Of a stretch of 64,000 nucleotides of DNA, positions 7,513 to 16,739 are shown in pieces; position 1 is the first letter of the stretch, and every line of letters starts with the position of its first letter. Below the pieces are notes generated by a model. The model was not told the origin of the DNA and searched no databases. It was given only the letters and a program-made list of their open reading frames with translations. The position numbers were made by a program, and so were the translations under genes. The stretch is from an uncultured Lachnospiraceae bacterium (GTDB lineage Bacteria; Bacillota; Clostridia; Lachnospirales; Lachnospiraceae): assembly GCA_944381635.1 (NCBI GenBank), contig CALWLY010000012.1:27121-91120 (forward strand), in the 5' to 3' direction.

Positions 7513-10500
7513 TTGGAACAGACGGGAAAAATACAAAACTGGAAACAGCTTTTTACGCAAAGCGCGTTGAGCGGAGGAAAAGATTATAATAGGCGAGGAC
7601 GTGTTGCAGACCTGGAAAAGAACAAAGACGATTACACAGGAGCAGTTGTAGCGGAAAAACGTTATGAGGTTCGGATTCATCAGAGCAGGGATGGCAGTCT
7701 GGCGATGCATTGTACTTGTCCTCAGGCCAGAGGCGGAAATAACTGCAAGCATATGGCGGCAGTCTGTTTTGCAATAGAAAAAATGCAGAAAACAGAGGAA
7801 GAGAAAAAAGAAGAAAAGAAAGAAGAAAAGAAAGAAGAAAAGGAAACGCGGACGAAGGAGTCTGGAATGGAGGATGAATCCCGGAAACAGCCGGCCTTGA
7901 TTTCGGAGACAAGAGAAGATGACGGGCAGATGATAGTTCTCAATCCGGATATGTTTGCGCCTGTGAAAGAAGAAAAAGCAGAATTGGCGGAGCGCAGACG
8001 CAGGTCTTATTCTTATTTTAACACGGAACTTCTGCGAAGCAGTATGGACTTTAAGCCGGAAACCCGGAGAAAAGGAGAGGAGCGGCGTCGGAAAAAGGAA
8101 ATTTCGTTGGATGATATCCATTTTGGATACACTGATTTCGAAGAAGAGCTTTTGGGGGAAGCCATAGGAACGGGAATTTACAAAAATCAGAGATTTCCTG
8201 TACAAATCGTTTTTTCAAAAGATCAGATTTTGAGGACGGAATGTCATTGCCCGGACTGCAGAAAATATTTTTACGGCTGGTATGACAGGAGAAAGTATTG
8301 CAGCTGGATGTCCGGTTTTTTCGATTTGCTGGAAACCTATCTGAATACCTATTGTCCGGGGGACGCTACAAATCGAACCGGGCAGGGAGTTTTGCTGTCT
8401 TTTCAGGAAAAGCGGGTAAACCGTATGACCGCGGAAGTGACAGCAACTGAAGAGAGTCTGACTTTGCAGCCCAGGCTGATAAAGAAGGGCGGAAAGCTGT
8501 CCCTGTCTTTTCGGATTGGGATCAGAAAGCTGTTTGTTATAAAGAATCTGGAGGAATTTTGCGAAAATGTGAAGCGGTCTGCCACGCAGATTTATGGCAG
8601 TGAAACTCAAATCAATCACAGACTGTCAAACTTTACGGAGCAGGGAAAGAGATGGATTCGGTTTATCAGCCAGATTACCCAGGAAGAGGCGGAGTTTGAA
8701 AGGCGGCTTAGGGAAAGTGAGAGCTGGTCACGCAAGGCAGTGGGGAAAAACGGGGCTTTGGCTCTGTACGGATGGAGGCTGGATCGCTTTTATGAAATGA
8801 TAGAACAGACCGGTGTGGAGTACGAAGACAAAGACGCGAGCAGGAAAGTGAAAGGACTTCTTACCTGTAAAGACGGCAACCCTGAGATTGTGATGCGGAT
8901 TCAAAAGAAAGAAGAGAAAAATATTTTTCAGGGGGTGTTGATTTATTGGGATGGTCCGGAGCTGTTTGAAGGAACACGGACTTCCTACTTTATTGAGGAG
9001 AACAGCCTTAAGATGCATCGGATCGATCCGGCATTTCTGGAAAAAACAGAACCGATCTATGAGTTTGCAGACGAAGGCAAGATTTCATTTCTCATTGGGC
9101 GAAATAAACTGTCGGAATTTTATTACACGGTGCTACCTCAGCTGCGGGACATTGTAAGAGTGGAGGAGAAGGACGCGGCACAGATTGAAAGGTATCTTCC
9201 GCCAGAAGTCCGGTTTGTATTTTATCTGGATGCATGGCAGGGAAATATTACCTGCACGGCTCATGCCAGATACGGCGAAAGTGAAGTGTCCATGTTGGAT
9301 TTGTATCTGGACAGGGAAAAGGTGATAAACGATACGGAGCGGGAGGAAAATCGGGAAGCCGAAATGATGTACAGGCTCAGACAATGGTTCCCTTATGTGA
9401 ATGAAGAAAGTGAGGAATTTCATTGCGGAGGGGAAGAAGAAAGGGTGTGCCAGTTTTTGGAAAATGGACTGGAGGCCTTGATGACAATGGGCGAGGTACA
9501 GTGTACACGGCGTTTTCAGAATTTGAACCGTGCCCGTAAGGTAAAAATTTCGGTAGGAGTTTCGGTGTCTCAGGGACTGTTGGATTTAGATATTTCCGCA
9601 GATGAGATGTCCCGTCAGGAACTTCTGGAAGCGTTGGAAAGTTATCGGGTCAAAAAGAAATTTCACCGGCTGAAAAACGGAGATTTTATCAATCTGGATG
9701 ACGAAGGACTTTTTTTCCTGGAAGAAATGATGGAAAGTCTGCGCCTGTCGCCGAAAGAGTTTGTGGAAGGAAAAATGCACCTGCCTTTATATCGGACGCT
9801 GTATTTGGAGAAAATGCTGGAAGAACAGGAAGGTGTTTACAGCACAAGAGACAGTCGTTTCCGGGAGATGGTCAAGGACTTTAAAACAGTCAACGAAGCA
9901 GATTTTGAGGTGCCTGTGGCTATCAGTAAAGTCATGCGCAAATATCAGGTTACAGGATACAAATGGCTCAGAACCCTGGAAACCAGAAATTTTGGCGGTA
10001 TTTTGGCCGATGACATGGGACTGGGCAAGACGCTGCAGACCATTGCAGTGCTGTTGTCTGCCAGACTGGAGGGACGGGCAGGCCGTACTCTTATTGTGGC
10101 GCCTGCTTCACTTGTGTTTAACTGGGGGGAGGAAATTCGGCGCTTTGCACCCCAGCTTGAGTTCTGTCTGGTTACGGGAACTCAGGAAGAAAGGCGGATG
10201 AAGATAGAATCCTGGGAGAGTTTTGACGTGCTTATCACATCCTATGATCTTCTGAAACGGGACATTTCCTGTTACGAAGGAAAACAGTTCGATTATCAGG
10301 TGATTGATGAAGCGCAGTACATTAAAAATCACACTACGGCAGCGGCCAAAGCGGTAAAACTCATTCGGAGCAGAACCCGTTTTGCTCTGACCGGGACACC
10401 GATTGAAAACCGTCTTAGTGAATTGTGGAGTATTTTTGATTATCTGATGCCCGGATACTTGTATAGCTATGAAGTATTTAAGCGGGAGTTTGAATCACCT

Positions 10501-11322
10501 ATTGTGAAAAATCAGGACCAGGCAGCATCGGAACGTCTTCAGAAAATGGTGTCTCCTTTTATTTTAAGGAGAATAAAACAGAATGTGCTCAAAGACCTGC
10601 CGGATAAGCTGGAAGAAATCCGATATGTGCGATTGGAAGGGGAGCAGCAGAAGCTTTACAATGCGCAGGTTCAGTTCATGCGTCAGAAAATTGCTTCTCA
10701 GGATCCGGAAGAGTTTCGGAAAAACCATATCCAGACTTTGGCGGAACTGACAAAACTTCGACAGATTTGCTGCGATCCGGCTTTGTGTTATGAAGACTAT
10801 GGCGGCGAATCGGCAAAGAGAGAGTCGTGCCTGGAACTTATTGAAAGCGCAGTGGAGGGGGGACACAGGCTGCTTGTTTTTTCTCAGTTTACTTCGATGC
10901 TGGATTTGCTGAAGCCAGAGCTGGACAAAAGAAATATTTCTTATTTTGAAATCACCGGTGAAACCCGAAAGGAGATAAGGCTGCAGCTGGTAAAGGATTT
11001 CAACGAAGGAGACATAAAAGTTTTCCTGATTTCTCTTCGGGCCGGAGGTGTGGGATTGAATTTGACCGGAGCCGATGTGGTTATTCACTATGATCCCTGG
11101 TGGAATCTTGCGGTACAAAACCAGGCCACGGACCGGGCTCATAGAATTGGACAGACTCGGAAGGTCACGGTTTATCAGCTTATTGTAAAACATACGGTGG
11201 AAGAGAAAATCCGAAAACTTCAGGAAACAAAGAAAGATCTGTCGGATCAGATCCTGCAGGGAAAAGGCGGACAGCTGGCCGGTATGACCAAAGAGGAGTT
11301 TCTGCAGTTGCTGGAAGGATAA
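7513..11322 (+). CDS. SWIM zinc-finger SNF2-family helicase
   Basis: A 1269-residue DNA-dependent ATPase of the bacterial SNF2/Swi2 group. The N-terminus holds a SWIM zinc finger (CTCPQARGGNNCKH, from residue 68), then a Lys/Glu-rich tract (about 95-118) and a long SNF2-associated region. The C-terminal motor has Walker A DDMGLGKT (Lys839), DEAQ box, the segment ALTGTPIENRLSELWSIFDY and the final-motif QATDRAHRIGQTRKV. It probably remodels or translocates on DNA; the role in these bacteria is not established. The start is TTG 7513, with AGGAGG 9 nt upstream. It lies 50 bp after the URO-D gene, so co-transcription is possible. Confidence 0.93.
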   Translation: MEQTGKIQNWKQLFTQSALSGGKDYNRRGRVADLEKNKDDYTGAVVAEKRYEVRIHQSRDGSLAMHCTCPQARGGNNCKHMAAVCFAIEKMQKTEEEKKEEKKEEKKEEKETRTKESGMEDESRKQPALISETREDDGQMIVLNPDMFAPVKEEKAELAERRRRSYSYFNTELLRSSMDFKPETRRKGEERRRKKEISLDDIHFGYTDFEEELLGEAIGTGIYKNQRFPVQIVFSKDQILRTECHCPDCRKYFYGWYDRRKYCSWMSGFFDLLETYLNTYCPGDATNRTGQGVLLSFQEKRVNRMTAEVTATEESLTLQPRLIKKGGKLSLSFRIGIRKLFVIKNLEEFCENVKRSATQIYGSETQINHRLSNFTEQGKRWIRFISQITQEEAEFERRLRESESWSRKAVGKNGALALYGWRLDRFYEMIEQTGVEYEDKDASRKVKGLLTCKDGNPEIVMRIQKKEEKNIFQGVLIYWDGPELFEGTRTSYFIEENSLKMHRIDPAFLEKTEPIYEFADEGKISFLIGRNKLSEFYYTVLPQLRDIVRVEEKDAAQIERYLPPEVRFVFYLDAWQGNITCTAHARYGESEVSMLDLYLDREKVINDTEREENREAEMMYRLRQWFPYVNEESEEFHCGGEEERVCQFLENGLEALMTMGEVQCTRRFQNLNRARKVKISVGVSVSQGLLDLDISADEMSRQELLEALESYRVKKKFHRLKNGDFINLDDEGLFFLEEMMESLRLSPKEFVEGKMHLPLYRTLYLEKMLEEQEGVYSTRDSRFREMVKDFKTVNEADFEVPVAISKVMRKYQVTGYKWLRTLETRNFGGILADDMGLGKTLQTIAVLLSARLEGRAGRTLIVAPASLVFNWGEEIRRFAPQLEFCLVTGTQEERRMKIESWESFDVLITSYDLLKRDISCYEGKQFDYQVIDEAQYIKNHTTAAAKAVKLIRSRTRFALTGTPIENRLSELWSIFDYLMPGYLYSYEVFKREFESPIVKNQDQAASERLQKMVSPFILRRIKQNVLKDLPDKLEEIRYVRLEGEQQKLYNAQVQFMRQKIASQDPEEFRKNHIQTLAELTKLRQICCDPALCYEDYGGESAKRESCLELIESAVEGGHRLLVFSQFTSMLDLLKPELDKRNISYFEITGETRKEIRLQLVKDFNEGDIKVFLISLRAGGVGLNLTGADVVIHYDPWWNLAVQNQATDRAHRIGQTRKVTVYQLIVKHTVEEKIRKLQETKKDLSDQILQGKGGQLAGMTKEEFLQLLEG

Positions 11323-11348
11323 AAGGAAAGCTGACAGGCGGTTTGCAC

Positions 11349-11378
11349 TTGACAACGTGTCTTAGTTGTGCGTAAATA
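11349..11378 (+). promoter_or_regulatory. Promoter of the aspartate aminotransferase gene
   Basis: TTGACA (11349-11354) and TAAATA (11373-11378) are separated by 18 bp. The 93-bp leader that follows contains a GCCTCG/CGAGGC pair, a possible hairpin whose role is unknown. Confidence 0.55.
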
Positions 11379-11471
11379 ATAAAAGAATGTGCCTCGGGGC
11401 CTGGAAATAGGAAGCGCGAGGCCAAGAACCCTGATTTCTGGATTCTTTAAAATAAGAAGGAGTTGAGCCCA

Positions 11472-12758
11472 ATGAGAGCATACAAAGACAGAAGCAGAGA
11501 GGAACTGCTTTCCCTGAAAGAAGAGCTGGAGGCAGAATATCAGAAAATAAAGGACATGGGTCTGAAACTGGACATGTCTCGCGGAAAGCCGTCTGCGGAG
11601 CAGCTGGATCTTTCCATGGAGATGATGGATGTTCTGAACAGTAAAACCGACTTGAAATGCGCTGCAGGAGTTGACTGCCGCAATTATGGTGTGATCGATG
11701 GTATTCAGGAAGCAAAGGAGCTTCTGGGAGCTCTGATTGAAGTGCCTGCCGATAAAATTATTATTTATGGAAATTCCAGTCTGAACGTAATGTTTGATAC
11801 CATTTCCCACGCTATGACTCATGGTGTGATGGGACATACTCCCTGGTGCAAACTGGATAAAGTGAAATTTCTCTGCCCGGTGCCGGGATATGACAGACAT
11901 TTTGCCATCACAGAATATTTCGGCATTGAGATGATCAATATTCCCATGACACCGGAAGGACCGGACATGGATTTGGTAGAAGAATATGTAAATAACGATG
12001 AGAGCGTTAAGGGTATCTGGTGTGTGCCCAAATATTCCAACCCGCAAGGTATTTCCTATTCAGATGAAACCGTGCGCCGTTTTGCAGCTTTAAAACCGGC
12101 AGCAGAAGATTTCCGTATTTTCTGGGATAACGCTTACAATGTACATCATCTTTACAATGACAGACAGGACGTAATTCTGGAGATCCTTCACGAGTGTGAA
12201 AAAGAAGGACATCCGGATATGGTTTATAAATTCAGTTCCACGTCTAAAATCAGCTTCCCGGGTTCCGGTGTTGCCGCAATTTCAGCTTCTTATGACAATC
12301 TGAAAGATCTGAAGAAGCATATGACGATTCAGACAATCGGTCATGACAAGTTAAATCAGCTGCGCCATGTAAGATACTTTAAAGATCTGAATGGCATTAT
12401 GGAACACATGAAAAAGCATGCGGTAATTCTCCGCCCGAAATTTGATGCTGTTTTGGAACTTTTGGAAAGAGAACTGGGTGGTCTGGAAATCGGCTCCTGG
12501 CTTCGCCCCAGAGGAGGATACTTCATTTCTTTTGATGCTATGGAGGGATGCGCAAAGGCTATTGTGGCAAAGGCAAAGGAAGCAGGCGTTGTCATGACTG
12601 GCGCCGGAGCAACCTATCCTTACGGAAAAGATCCTCATGACTCCAACATTCGTATTGCTCCCAGTTTTCCGCCTCTGGATGAATTGGTTCAGGCTACAGA
12701 ACTGTTTATTCTCTGTGTAAAACTGGTAAGTATTGATAAGATTCTGGAAACAAAATAA
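11472..12758 (+). CDS. Aspartate aminotransferase, class Ic (PLP-dependent)
   Basis: A 428-residue fold-type I aminotransferase that interconverts aspartate and oxaloacetate with glutamate/2-oxoglutarate in the cytoplasm. It matches the Ic subgroup (Asp_aminotransf type) by DMSRGKPSAEQLDLS near the N-terminus, YGNSSLNVMFD in the cofactor phosphate region, WCVPKYSNPQG, the internal-aldimine Lys259 in SSTSKISFPGSG and a C-terminal SNIRIAPSFP. ATG 11472 is chosen over the in-frame TTG 11463 because AGAAGGAG ends about 9 nt before it. It has its own promoter, and a 122-bp hairpin element starts 2 bp after the stop codon. Confidence 0.93.
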   Translation: MRAYKDRSREELLSLKEELEAEYQKIKDMGLKLDMSRGKPSAEQLDLSMEMMDVLNSKTDLKCAAGVDCRNYGVIDGIQEAKELLGALIEVPADKIIIYGNSSLNVMFDTISHAMTHGVMGHTPWCKLDKVKFLCPVPGYDRHFAITEYFGIEMINIPMTPEGPDMDLVEEYVNNDESVKGIWCVPKYSNPQGISYSDETVRRFAALKPAAEDFRIFWDNAYNVHHLYNDRQDVILEILHECEKEGHPDMVYKFSSTSKISFPGSGVAAISASYDNLKDLKKHMTIQTIGHDKLNQLRHVRYFKDLNGIMEHMKKHAVILRPKFDAVLELLERELGGLEIGSWLRPRGGYFISFDAMEGCAKAIVAKAKEAGVVMTGAGATYPYGKDPHDSNIRIAPSFPPLDELVQATELFILCVKLVSIDKILETK

Positions 12759-12760
12759 TA

Positions 12761-12882
12761 AAGAGGGTGCTGCATAGATTAGAAGGAAATGTTTGTTGTG
12801 CCCTATTTTGTGAGCAGCCGCCTGGATGTGACAAAATAGAGTATGGCAAACGCGAATTCTATGATTTTGCAGCACCCTTTTC
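12761..12882. repeat. Dispersed long-hairpin element, copy A
   Basis: A 122-bp imperfect palindrome. The outer arms AGGGTGCTGCA and TGCAGCACCCTTTT pair, and the inner arms carry GTTTG...CTATTTTGT against ACAAAATAG...GGCAAAC. It starts 2 bp after the aminotransferase stop and ends in a T-run, so it can act as a terminator. It shares arm and core sequence with the elements at 17377-17494 and 53003-53046. Confidence 0.7.
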
Positions 12883-12918
12883 CTGTCATAGCGCAAAGAA
12901 GGAAAAGGAGAAGAAAAA

Positions 12919-13098
12919 GTGTCAGTTGGAAATTGTGAATCCTGCGTCAATTATGTATATGACGAGGACTATGAATGTTACATCTGTGAGATGGACTTGG
13001 ATGAAGATGAAATGGTTAAATTTTTAAGCAGTTCTTTTGATAACTGTCCGTATTACCGTCTGGATGATGAATATGGGGTCGTGCGTCATCAGATGTAG
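12919..13098 (+). CDS. Small Cys-rich protein, DUF6472-like
   Basis: A 59-residue, very acidic protein, too short for most ORF filters. It starts at GTG 12919 with AAAAGGAG 8 nt upstream. Cysteines at 6, 9, 20, 23 and 43 form two CxxC pairs (CESC and CYIC) plus a single Cys in DNCPYY, which suggests a small zinc-binding or rubredoxin-like knuckle. The spacing and the ending NCPYYRLDDEYGVVRHQM recall the DUF6472 family of Lachnospiraceae, matched from memory. Function is unknown. It sits between two palindromic elements and just upstream of the ThrE-like exporter genes, with which it may be co-transcribed. Confidence 0.75.
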   Translation: MSVGNCESCVNYVYDEDYECYICEMDLDEDEMVKFLSSSFDNCPYYRLDDEYGVVRHQM

Positions 13099-13099
13099 T

Positions 13100-13172
13100 G
13101 TTGATGTACAGGGCGCAATATGATCAAAAATAGCTGAATTTACAGGACGGAGGCATTGCCCTGTACACCGAC
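13100..13172. repeat. Dispersed palindromic element, family 2, copy 1
   Basis: Arms GTTGATGTACAGGGC (13100-13114) and GCCCTGTACACCGAC (13158-13172) pair with two mismatches. The right arm is, in reverse complement, nearly identical to CGTCGGTGTACGGGGC at 50301-50316. It begins directly after the small Cys-rich gene. Confidence 0.6.
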
Positions 13173-13208
13173 GTTAGGGAAAGAAAAGAAAACGAAAAGG
13201 CAAAAAAG

Positions 13209-14090
13209 ATGGAAGAGAAACTGGAAAAGCAAAGAGAAACAGAAAAGAGAGAAGATATAGGACAGCAGGAAGAGACGGAAAGAAAAGAAGAAACAGAGAA
13301 GGAAGAAAAGAAGATAAACAGCCAGAGGGAGGTGCTGGAAGCCGCCATGCTGGCAGGTCATATCCTTTTGGAAAACGGAGCGGAAATTTTCCGGGTGGAA
13401 GAGACCATGGACCGCATCTGCGGGTATTACGGGGTTCATTCGGAGAGCGCTTTTGTGTTGAGCAATGGTATTTTTACCACTGCGGGAAGCCAGAATGAGC
13501 AGCTGTTTGCGAAGGTGGCCCATATTCCTGTAAAAGGGGCGCAGCTGCAGAAAGTAGCGGCAGTGAATCAGCTTTCCAGAGAGATCGTAAAGGGAAAATA
13601 TACGCTGGACGAAGTGATGGAGAAACTGAATCAGATACGCAGTATGCCGGATAAACCAAAGCATATGCAGGTTCTGGCTTCCGGGCTTGGCAGCGCCAGC
13701 TTCTGCTTTTTGTTTGGAGGGAGCCTTGCGGACAGCGCAGCGGCTTTTGTGACAGGCTGTCTTTTGTATCTTTATGTGATTTATGTCAGCGCCCCTCATC
13801 TGTCCAAAATTGTGGGAAATATCGGAGGAGGAGCGTTGGTGTGCCTGCTGTGTATCCTGGAGGCCACGATTATCCCAGGGCTTCATCTGAATTTCATGGT
13901 TATCGGTTCTGTAATGCCGCTGATTCCCGGAGTGGCGTTTACCAATGGGATCCGGGATATTGCAGATGGAGATTATATTGCGGGGACCGTGCGTCTGCTG
14001 GATGCCCTTCTTGTGTTTTTGTCCATCGCGGCGGGAGTCGGGTTTATCATAAATTTATACGATAAGCTTGCAGGAGGTATGTTGTTATGA
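13209..14090 (+). CDS. Threonine/serine exporter family protein, ThrE N-terminal-type subunit
   Basis: A 293-residue membrane protein of the ThrE (DUF1212) family, thought to export threonine or serine. The conserved cytoplasmic part reads LAGHILLENGAEIFRVEETM (about residues 46-65) and the first membrane helices follow from about residue 160. In many Firmicutes ThrE is split, and the partner (DUF3815-type) is the next gene, overlapping by 4 nt (ATGA). The first ~40 residues are an unusual Lys/Glu-rich tract. Its frame stays open upstream of ATG 13209, so an earlier alternative start cannot be excluded. Transport direction and substrate are inferred from the family only. Confidence 0.85.
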   Translation: MEEKLEKQRETEKREDIGQQEETERKEETEKEEKKINSQREVLEAAMLAGHILLENGAEIFRVEETMDRICGYYGVHSESAFVLSNGIFTTAGSQNEQLFAKVAHIPVKGAQLQKVAAVNQLSREIVKGKYTLDEVMEKLNQIRSMPDKPKHMQVLASGLGSASFCFLFGGSLADSAAAFVTGCLLYLYVIYVSAPHLSKIVGNIGGGALVCLLCILEATIIPGLHLNFMVIGSVMPLIPGVAFTNGIRDIADGDYIAGTVRLLDALLVFLSIAAGVGFIINLYDKLAGGMLL

Positions 14091-14533
14091 TTGGGGAATT
14101 AATTGCAGCGGCATTGGGGACCATGGCTTTTGCTTTGCTTTTTGGAGTGCCTGCCAAATATTATCCCTACTGCGGCCTTATAGGCGCAGCAGGGTGGCTG
14201 GTGTATAGCCTTCTCTTTCAGATCGGACAGGTCTTCAGCGAACCGTCAGCAGTTTTTCTTGCCACGGTGCTTGTCATACTGATGTCCCGGCTATTCGCTG
14301 TCAGAGAGCGGTGCCCGGTCACCATTTTTTTAATCTGCGGCATTTTCCCTCTTGTGCCGGGAGCCGGAATTTACTGGACGGCTTATCATCTTGTTATGAA
14401 CGAGGTGGAACTGGCTTCGGAAACAGGGTTTGCGGCGGTAAAATCGGCGGTTGCCATTGTGCTTGGAATTGTATTTGTATTTGAAATTCCTCAGAAATTT
14501 TTTGGTTTTGCGCGGAAAAAACACATAGAGTAA
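14087..14533 (+). CDS. Threonine/serine exporter family protein, ThrE C-terminal-type subunit
   Basis: A 148-residue protein with about five membrane helices, matching the C-terminal half of ThrE (DUF3815, ThrE_2). Conserved segments are LFGVPAKYYPYCGLIGAAGW near the N-terminus and IFPLVPGAGIYWTAY near residue 85. Its ATG lies inside the stop of the preceding gene (ATGA), so the two halves are translationally coupled and probably assemble as one transporter. The stop is followed by a short gap before the next promoter, with no strong terminator seen. Confidence 0.88.
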   Translation: MIGELIAAALGTMAFALLFGVPAKYYPYCGLIGAAGWLVYSLLFQIGQVFSEPSAVFLATVLVILMSRLFAVRERCPVTIFLICGIFPLVPGAGIYWTAYHLVMNEVELASETGFAAVKSAVAIVLGIVFVFEIPQKFFGFARKKHIE

Positions 14534-14582
14534 ACAGACCGGCCGGGAATGGGAAACCGGCGTGGAAAATAAGCGGGTCGGC

Positions 14583-14610
14583 TTGTATTTCTTTTTTTCG
14601 GTGCTATAAT
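14583..14610 (+). promoter_or_regulatory. Promoter of the M28 peptidase gene
   Basis: TTGTAT (14583-14588), 16-bp spacer, and TATAAT (14605-14610) with an upstream TG (TGCTATAAT). The -10 overlaps the first possible start (TTG 14610) and so excludes it. Confidence 0.65.
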
Positions 14611-14672
14611 TGTCAGAGAAAAGAGAAATTCTGACGGAAGCGTGCCAGGTCACGTGGATGGGAGCGAATGAG

Positions 14673-16706
14673 ATGAACAGAAAGATACAGGAAGCATATT
14701 TGGAAAAGCTGGATATTTCTTATTCTTATCGTCTGGCAAAACGTATGGAAGAAATACGTTCCAATCTTTTGCTGGGATACCGTACGGCAGGCTCTGAGGC
14801 GGAGCTTAAGACCGGGGAAATGCTGGCGGAAGAAATGCGCCGGCTGGGCTTTCCGAAAGTATGGAAAGACCGGATTTCGGTGGATGCGTGGGAATTTAAA
14901 AAAGCACAGATTCGCTTTACCGATGTGGATGGAAAGGAAGTAAAGGCGGCTCTGGGAGCTTATCAGACGAATTTTGTGACCGACGGAGAAAAACCTTATA
15001 CGGTGGTTTATGTAGGGAAAGGAACAGAAAAAGACTACCAGGGGCTGGATGTAAAAGGGAAAATAGTTCTGGCGGATATCAACCAGAGAGACGAGTGGTG
15101 GATCAATTATCCGGTCTATCAGGCATATCTGAAAGGAGCTGCGGCCCTGTTGGCGGTGCAGACCGGCGGTTATGGGGAAGTGGATGAGAGTACTCTTAAT
15201 GCCCAGGACATTGCAGGCCCGCCGGAGGCAGCAGCTTTTTCCATATCCGGCAAGGATGCCGGAAAGCTAAAGAAAGTTCTGGAGAAAGAAAAAGAAACAC
15301 AGATTTTTTTAGACATAGATACCAGGGTGGAAAGAGACCGTTACACTTATAATATCATAGGGGAGATTCCGGGACGCCATCCGGAAAGAAAAATATTATT
15401 GTCCGCACACTATGATTCCTATTTTGATGGATTTCAGGATGACAATACCGCGATATCCATGATGCTTGGAATCGGAAAAGCTTTGATGGAATCCGGTTAT
15501 CAGCCGGAAAACAGCATTCTTTTCTGCGCCATGGCTGCAGAGGAATGGGGAGTCGCTGATTCACAGTTTGACTGGTCCACAGGAGCATATGAACAGGTGT
15601 TTACCATTCATCCGGAGTGGAGGGGCAGCGTGATCGCTGATCTGAATTTCGAGCTTCCCGCATTGGCTCATGGCACCAGGGCCAGAATCCGCAGTACTTA
15701 CGAGTACGTTCATTTCCTGGAAAATTTTCTGGAAGAATTGCCGGAGCTGACACATGCTTATCCGGAGGAAACAAGAATTACAGCGCCTATTGAAACCTGG
15801 TCGGATGATTTCTCCATAGCGATTGCAGGAATCCCGTCCATGGTCAACGATTTTACAGGCGGCAGTTTTATGGAGACCAACTATCACTCCCAGTTTGACA
15901 ATGACAGCTATTACGATGAAGACGTTTATCGTATGCACCATGAATTGTTTGGACTCCTTCTCATGGCGATTGACAAAACAGCGGTTGTGCCTTTGGATTT
16001 TGGCAAACTTTTGGAGAAGGCAGCCGGAAAGCTGGATAAAGAGTGGTGCACCCGGGCCGGAGGCGACACCGAAAAATTCCTGGAGGCATTAAAGGAAACC
16101 GGGGAGCTGGCGGAAACCGTGTATCGGGACATAGAACAGAAGAATGAGAAATATTCCAGATACCTGGAAGAAGGAAACGTACAGGCGGCGGATGAGATTT
16201 TTCTGGCAGAAAGAGACACGGAGAAGAGACTGCTTCTGGCATTTCAACAAGAGCAGGATGCTTTTGTTCGGATTGACTGGTATGGAAATGTGCTTTTCCC
16301 TCATGAAATCCTTCAGGAGAATCTGGAACTTTTAAGCGGCGCCGCTAAAAATCTGCAAAAAGGAAACCTTTCTGCAGCCTTCCGCAAAATGTATCAGGTA
16401 GACAACAACGCTTATGCCTTTCTTTTTGAAGAGGAAGTTCACCGGCATTTTACCGACTATGTGCTCCATCAGCCGCCGGAGCGTTTGAAGTGGGGAAATG
16501 GACGGATTGTGGGACACGAGAATCTGTTCGATATCGTGAAAAGTCTTTTGAATAAAAGAGAAAATCGCATAGAAGACTGTCAGGCGGAAACGGAACTGCT
16601 TTTGGAAGCGGTGGAGAGACAAAAGACTTTGCTTAAGACAGAGATTGATAAGATGACGGAGCAGGTGCTTTCCATACAGGAGCTTCTGCGTGGGTGCTTA
16701 TCATAG
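14673..16706 (+). CDS. M28 family zinc metallopeptidase
   Basis: A 677-residue aminopeptidase/carboxypeptidase-like enzyme of family M28, without a signal peptide and so probably cytoplasmic. A PA-like insert lies around residues 95-210. The co-catalytic zinc site is visible as LLSAHYDSYFDGFQDDNTA (His, Asp), the AAEEWG glutamates, and a late His in NYHSQFDND. The last ~200 residues are a helical extension of unknown role. ATG 14673 is chosen because GGGAG lies 8 nt upstream; earlier in-frame starts fall in or too near the promoter. Peptide substrates are unknown. A GNAT gene follows after 33 bp. Confidence 0.88.
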   Translation: MNRKIQEAYLEKLDISYSYRLAKRMEEIRSNLLLGYRTAGSEAELKTGEMLAEEMRRLGFPKVWKDRISVDAWEFKKAQIRFTDVDGKEVKAALGAYQTNFVTDGEKPYTVVYVGKGTEKDYQGLDVKGKIVLADINQRDEWWINYPVYQAYLKGAAALLAVQTGGYGEVDESTLNAQDIAGPPEAAAFSISGKDAGKLKKVLEKEKETQIFLDIDTRVERDRYTYNIIGEIPGRHPERKILLSAHYDSYFDGFQDDNTAISMMLGIGKALMESGYQPENSILFCAMAAEEWGVADSQFDWSTGAYEQVFTIHPEWRGSVIADLNFELPALAHGTRARIRSTYEYVHFLENFLEELPELTHAYPEETRITAPIETWSDDFSIAIAGIPSMVNDFTGGSFMETNYHSQFDNDSYYDEDVYRMHHELFGLLLMAIDKTAVVPLDFGKLLEKAAGKLDKEWCTRAGGDTEKFLEALKETGELAETVYRDIEQKNEKYSRYLEEGNVQAADEIFLAERDTEKRLLLAFQQEQDAFVRIDWYGNVLFPHEILQENLELLSGAAKNLQKGNLSAAFRKMYQVDNNAYAFLFEEEVHRHFTDYVLHQPPERLKWGNGRIVGHENLFDIVKSLLNKRENRIEDCQAETELLLEAVERQKTLLKTEIDKMTEQVLSIQELLRGCLS

Positions 16707-16739
16707 AAAAGTAAGAAAAGACGAGGGATAATAAGGGAC

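Noticed and set aside
7797..7850. GAAGAAAAGA-type tandem repeat.
   Set aside because: In-frame low-complexity coding sequence of the SNF2 protein, not a CRISPR or regulatory repeat.
7489..8205. 238-codon reverse-strand frame opposite the SNF2 gene's 5' part.
   Set aside because: Its Phe/Leu-rich sequence is the complement of the Lys/Glu-rich tract of the helicase. No start signals.
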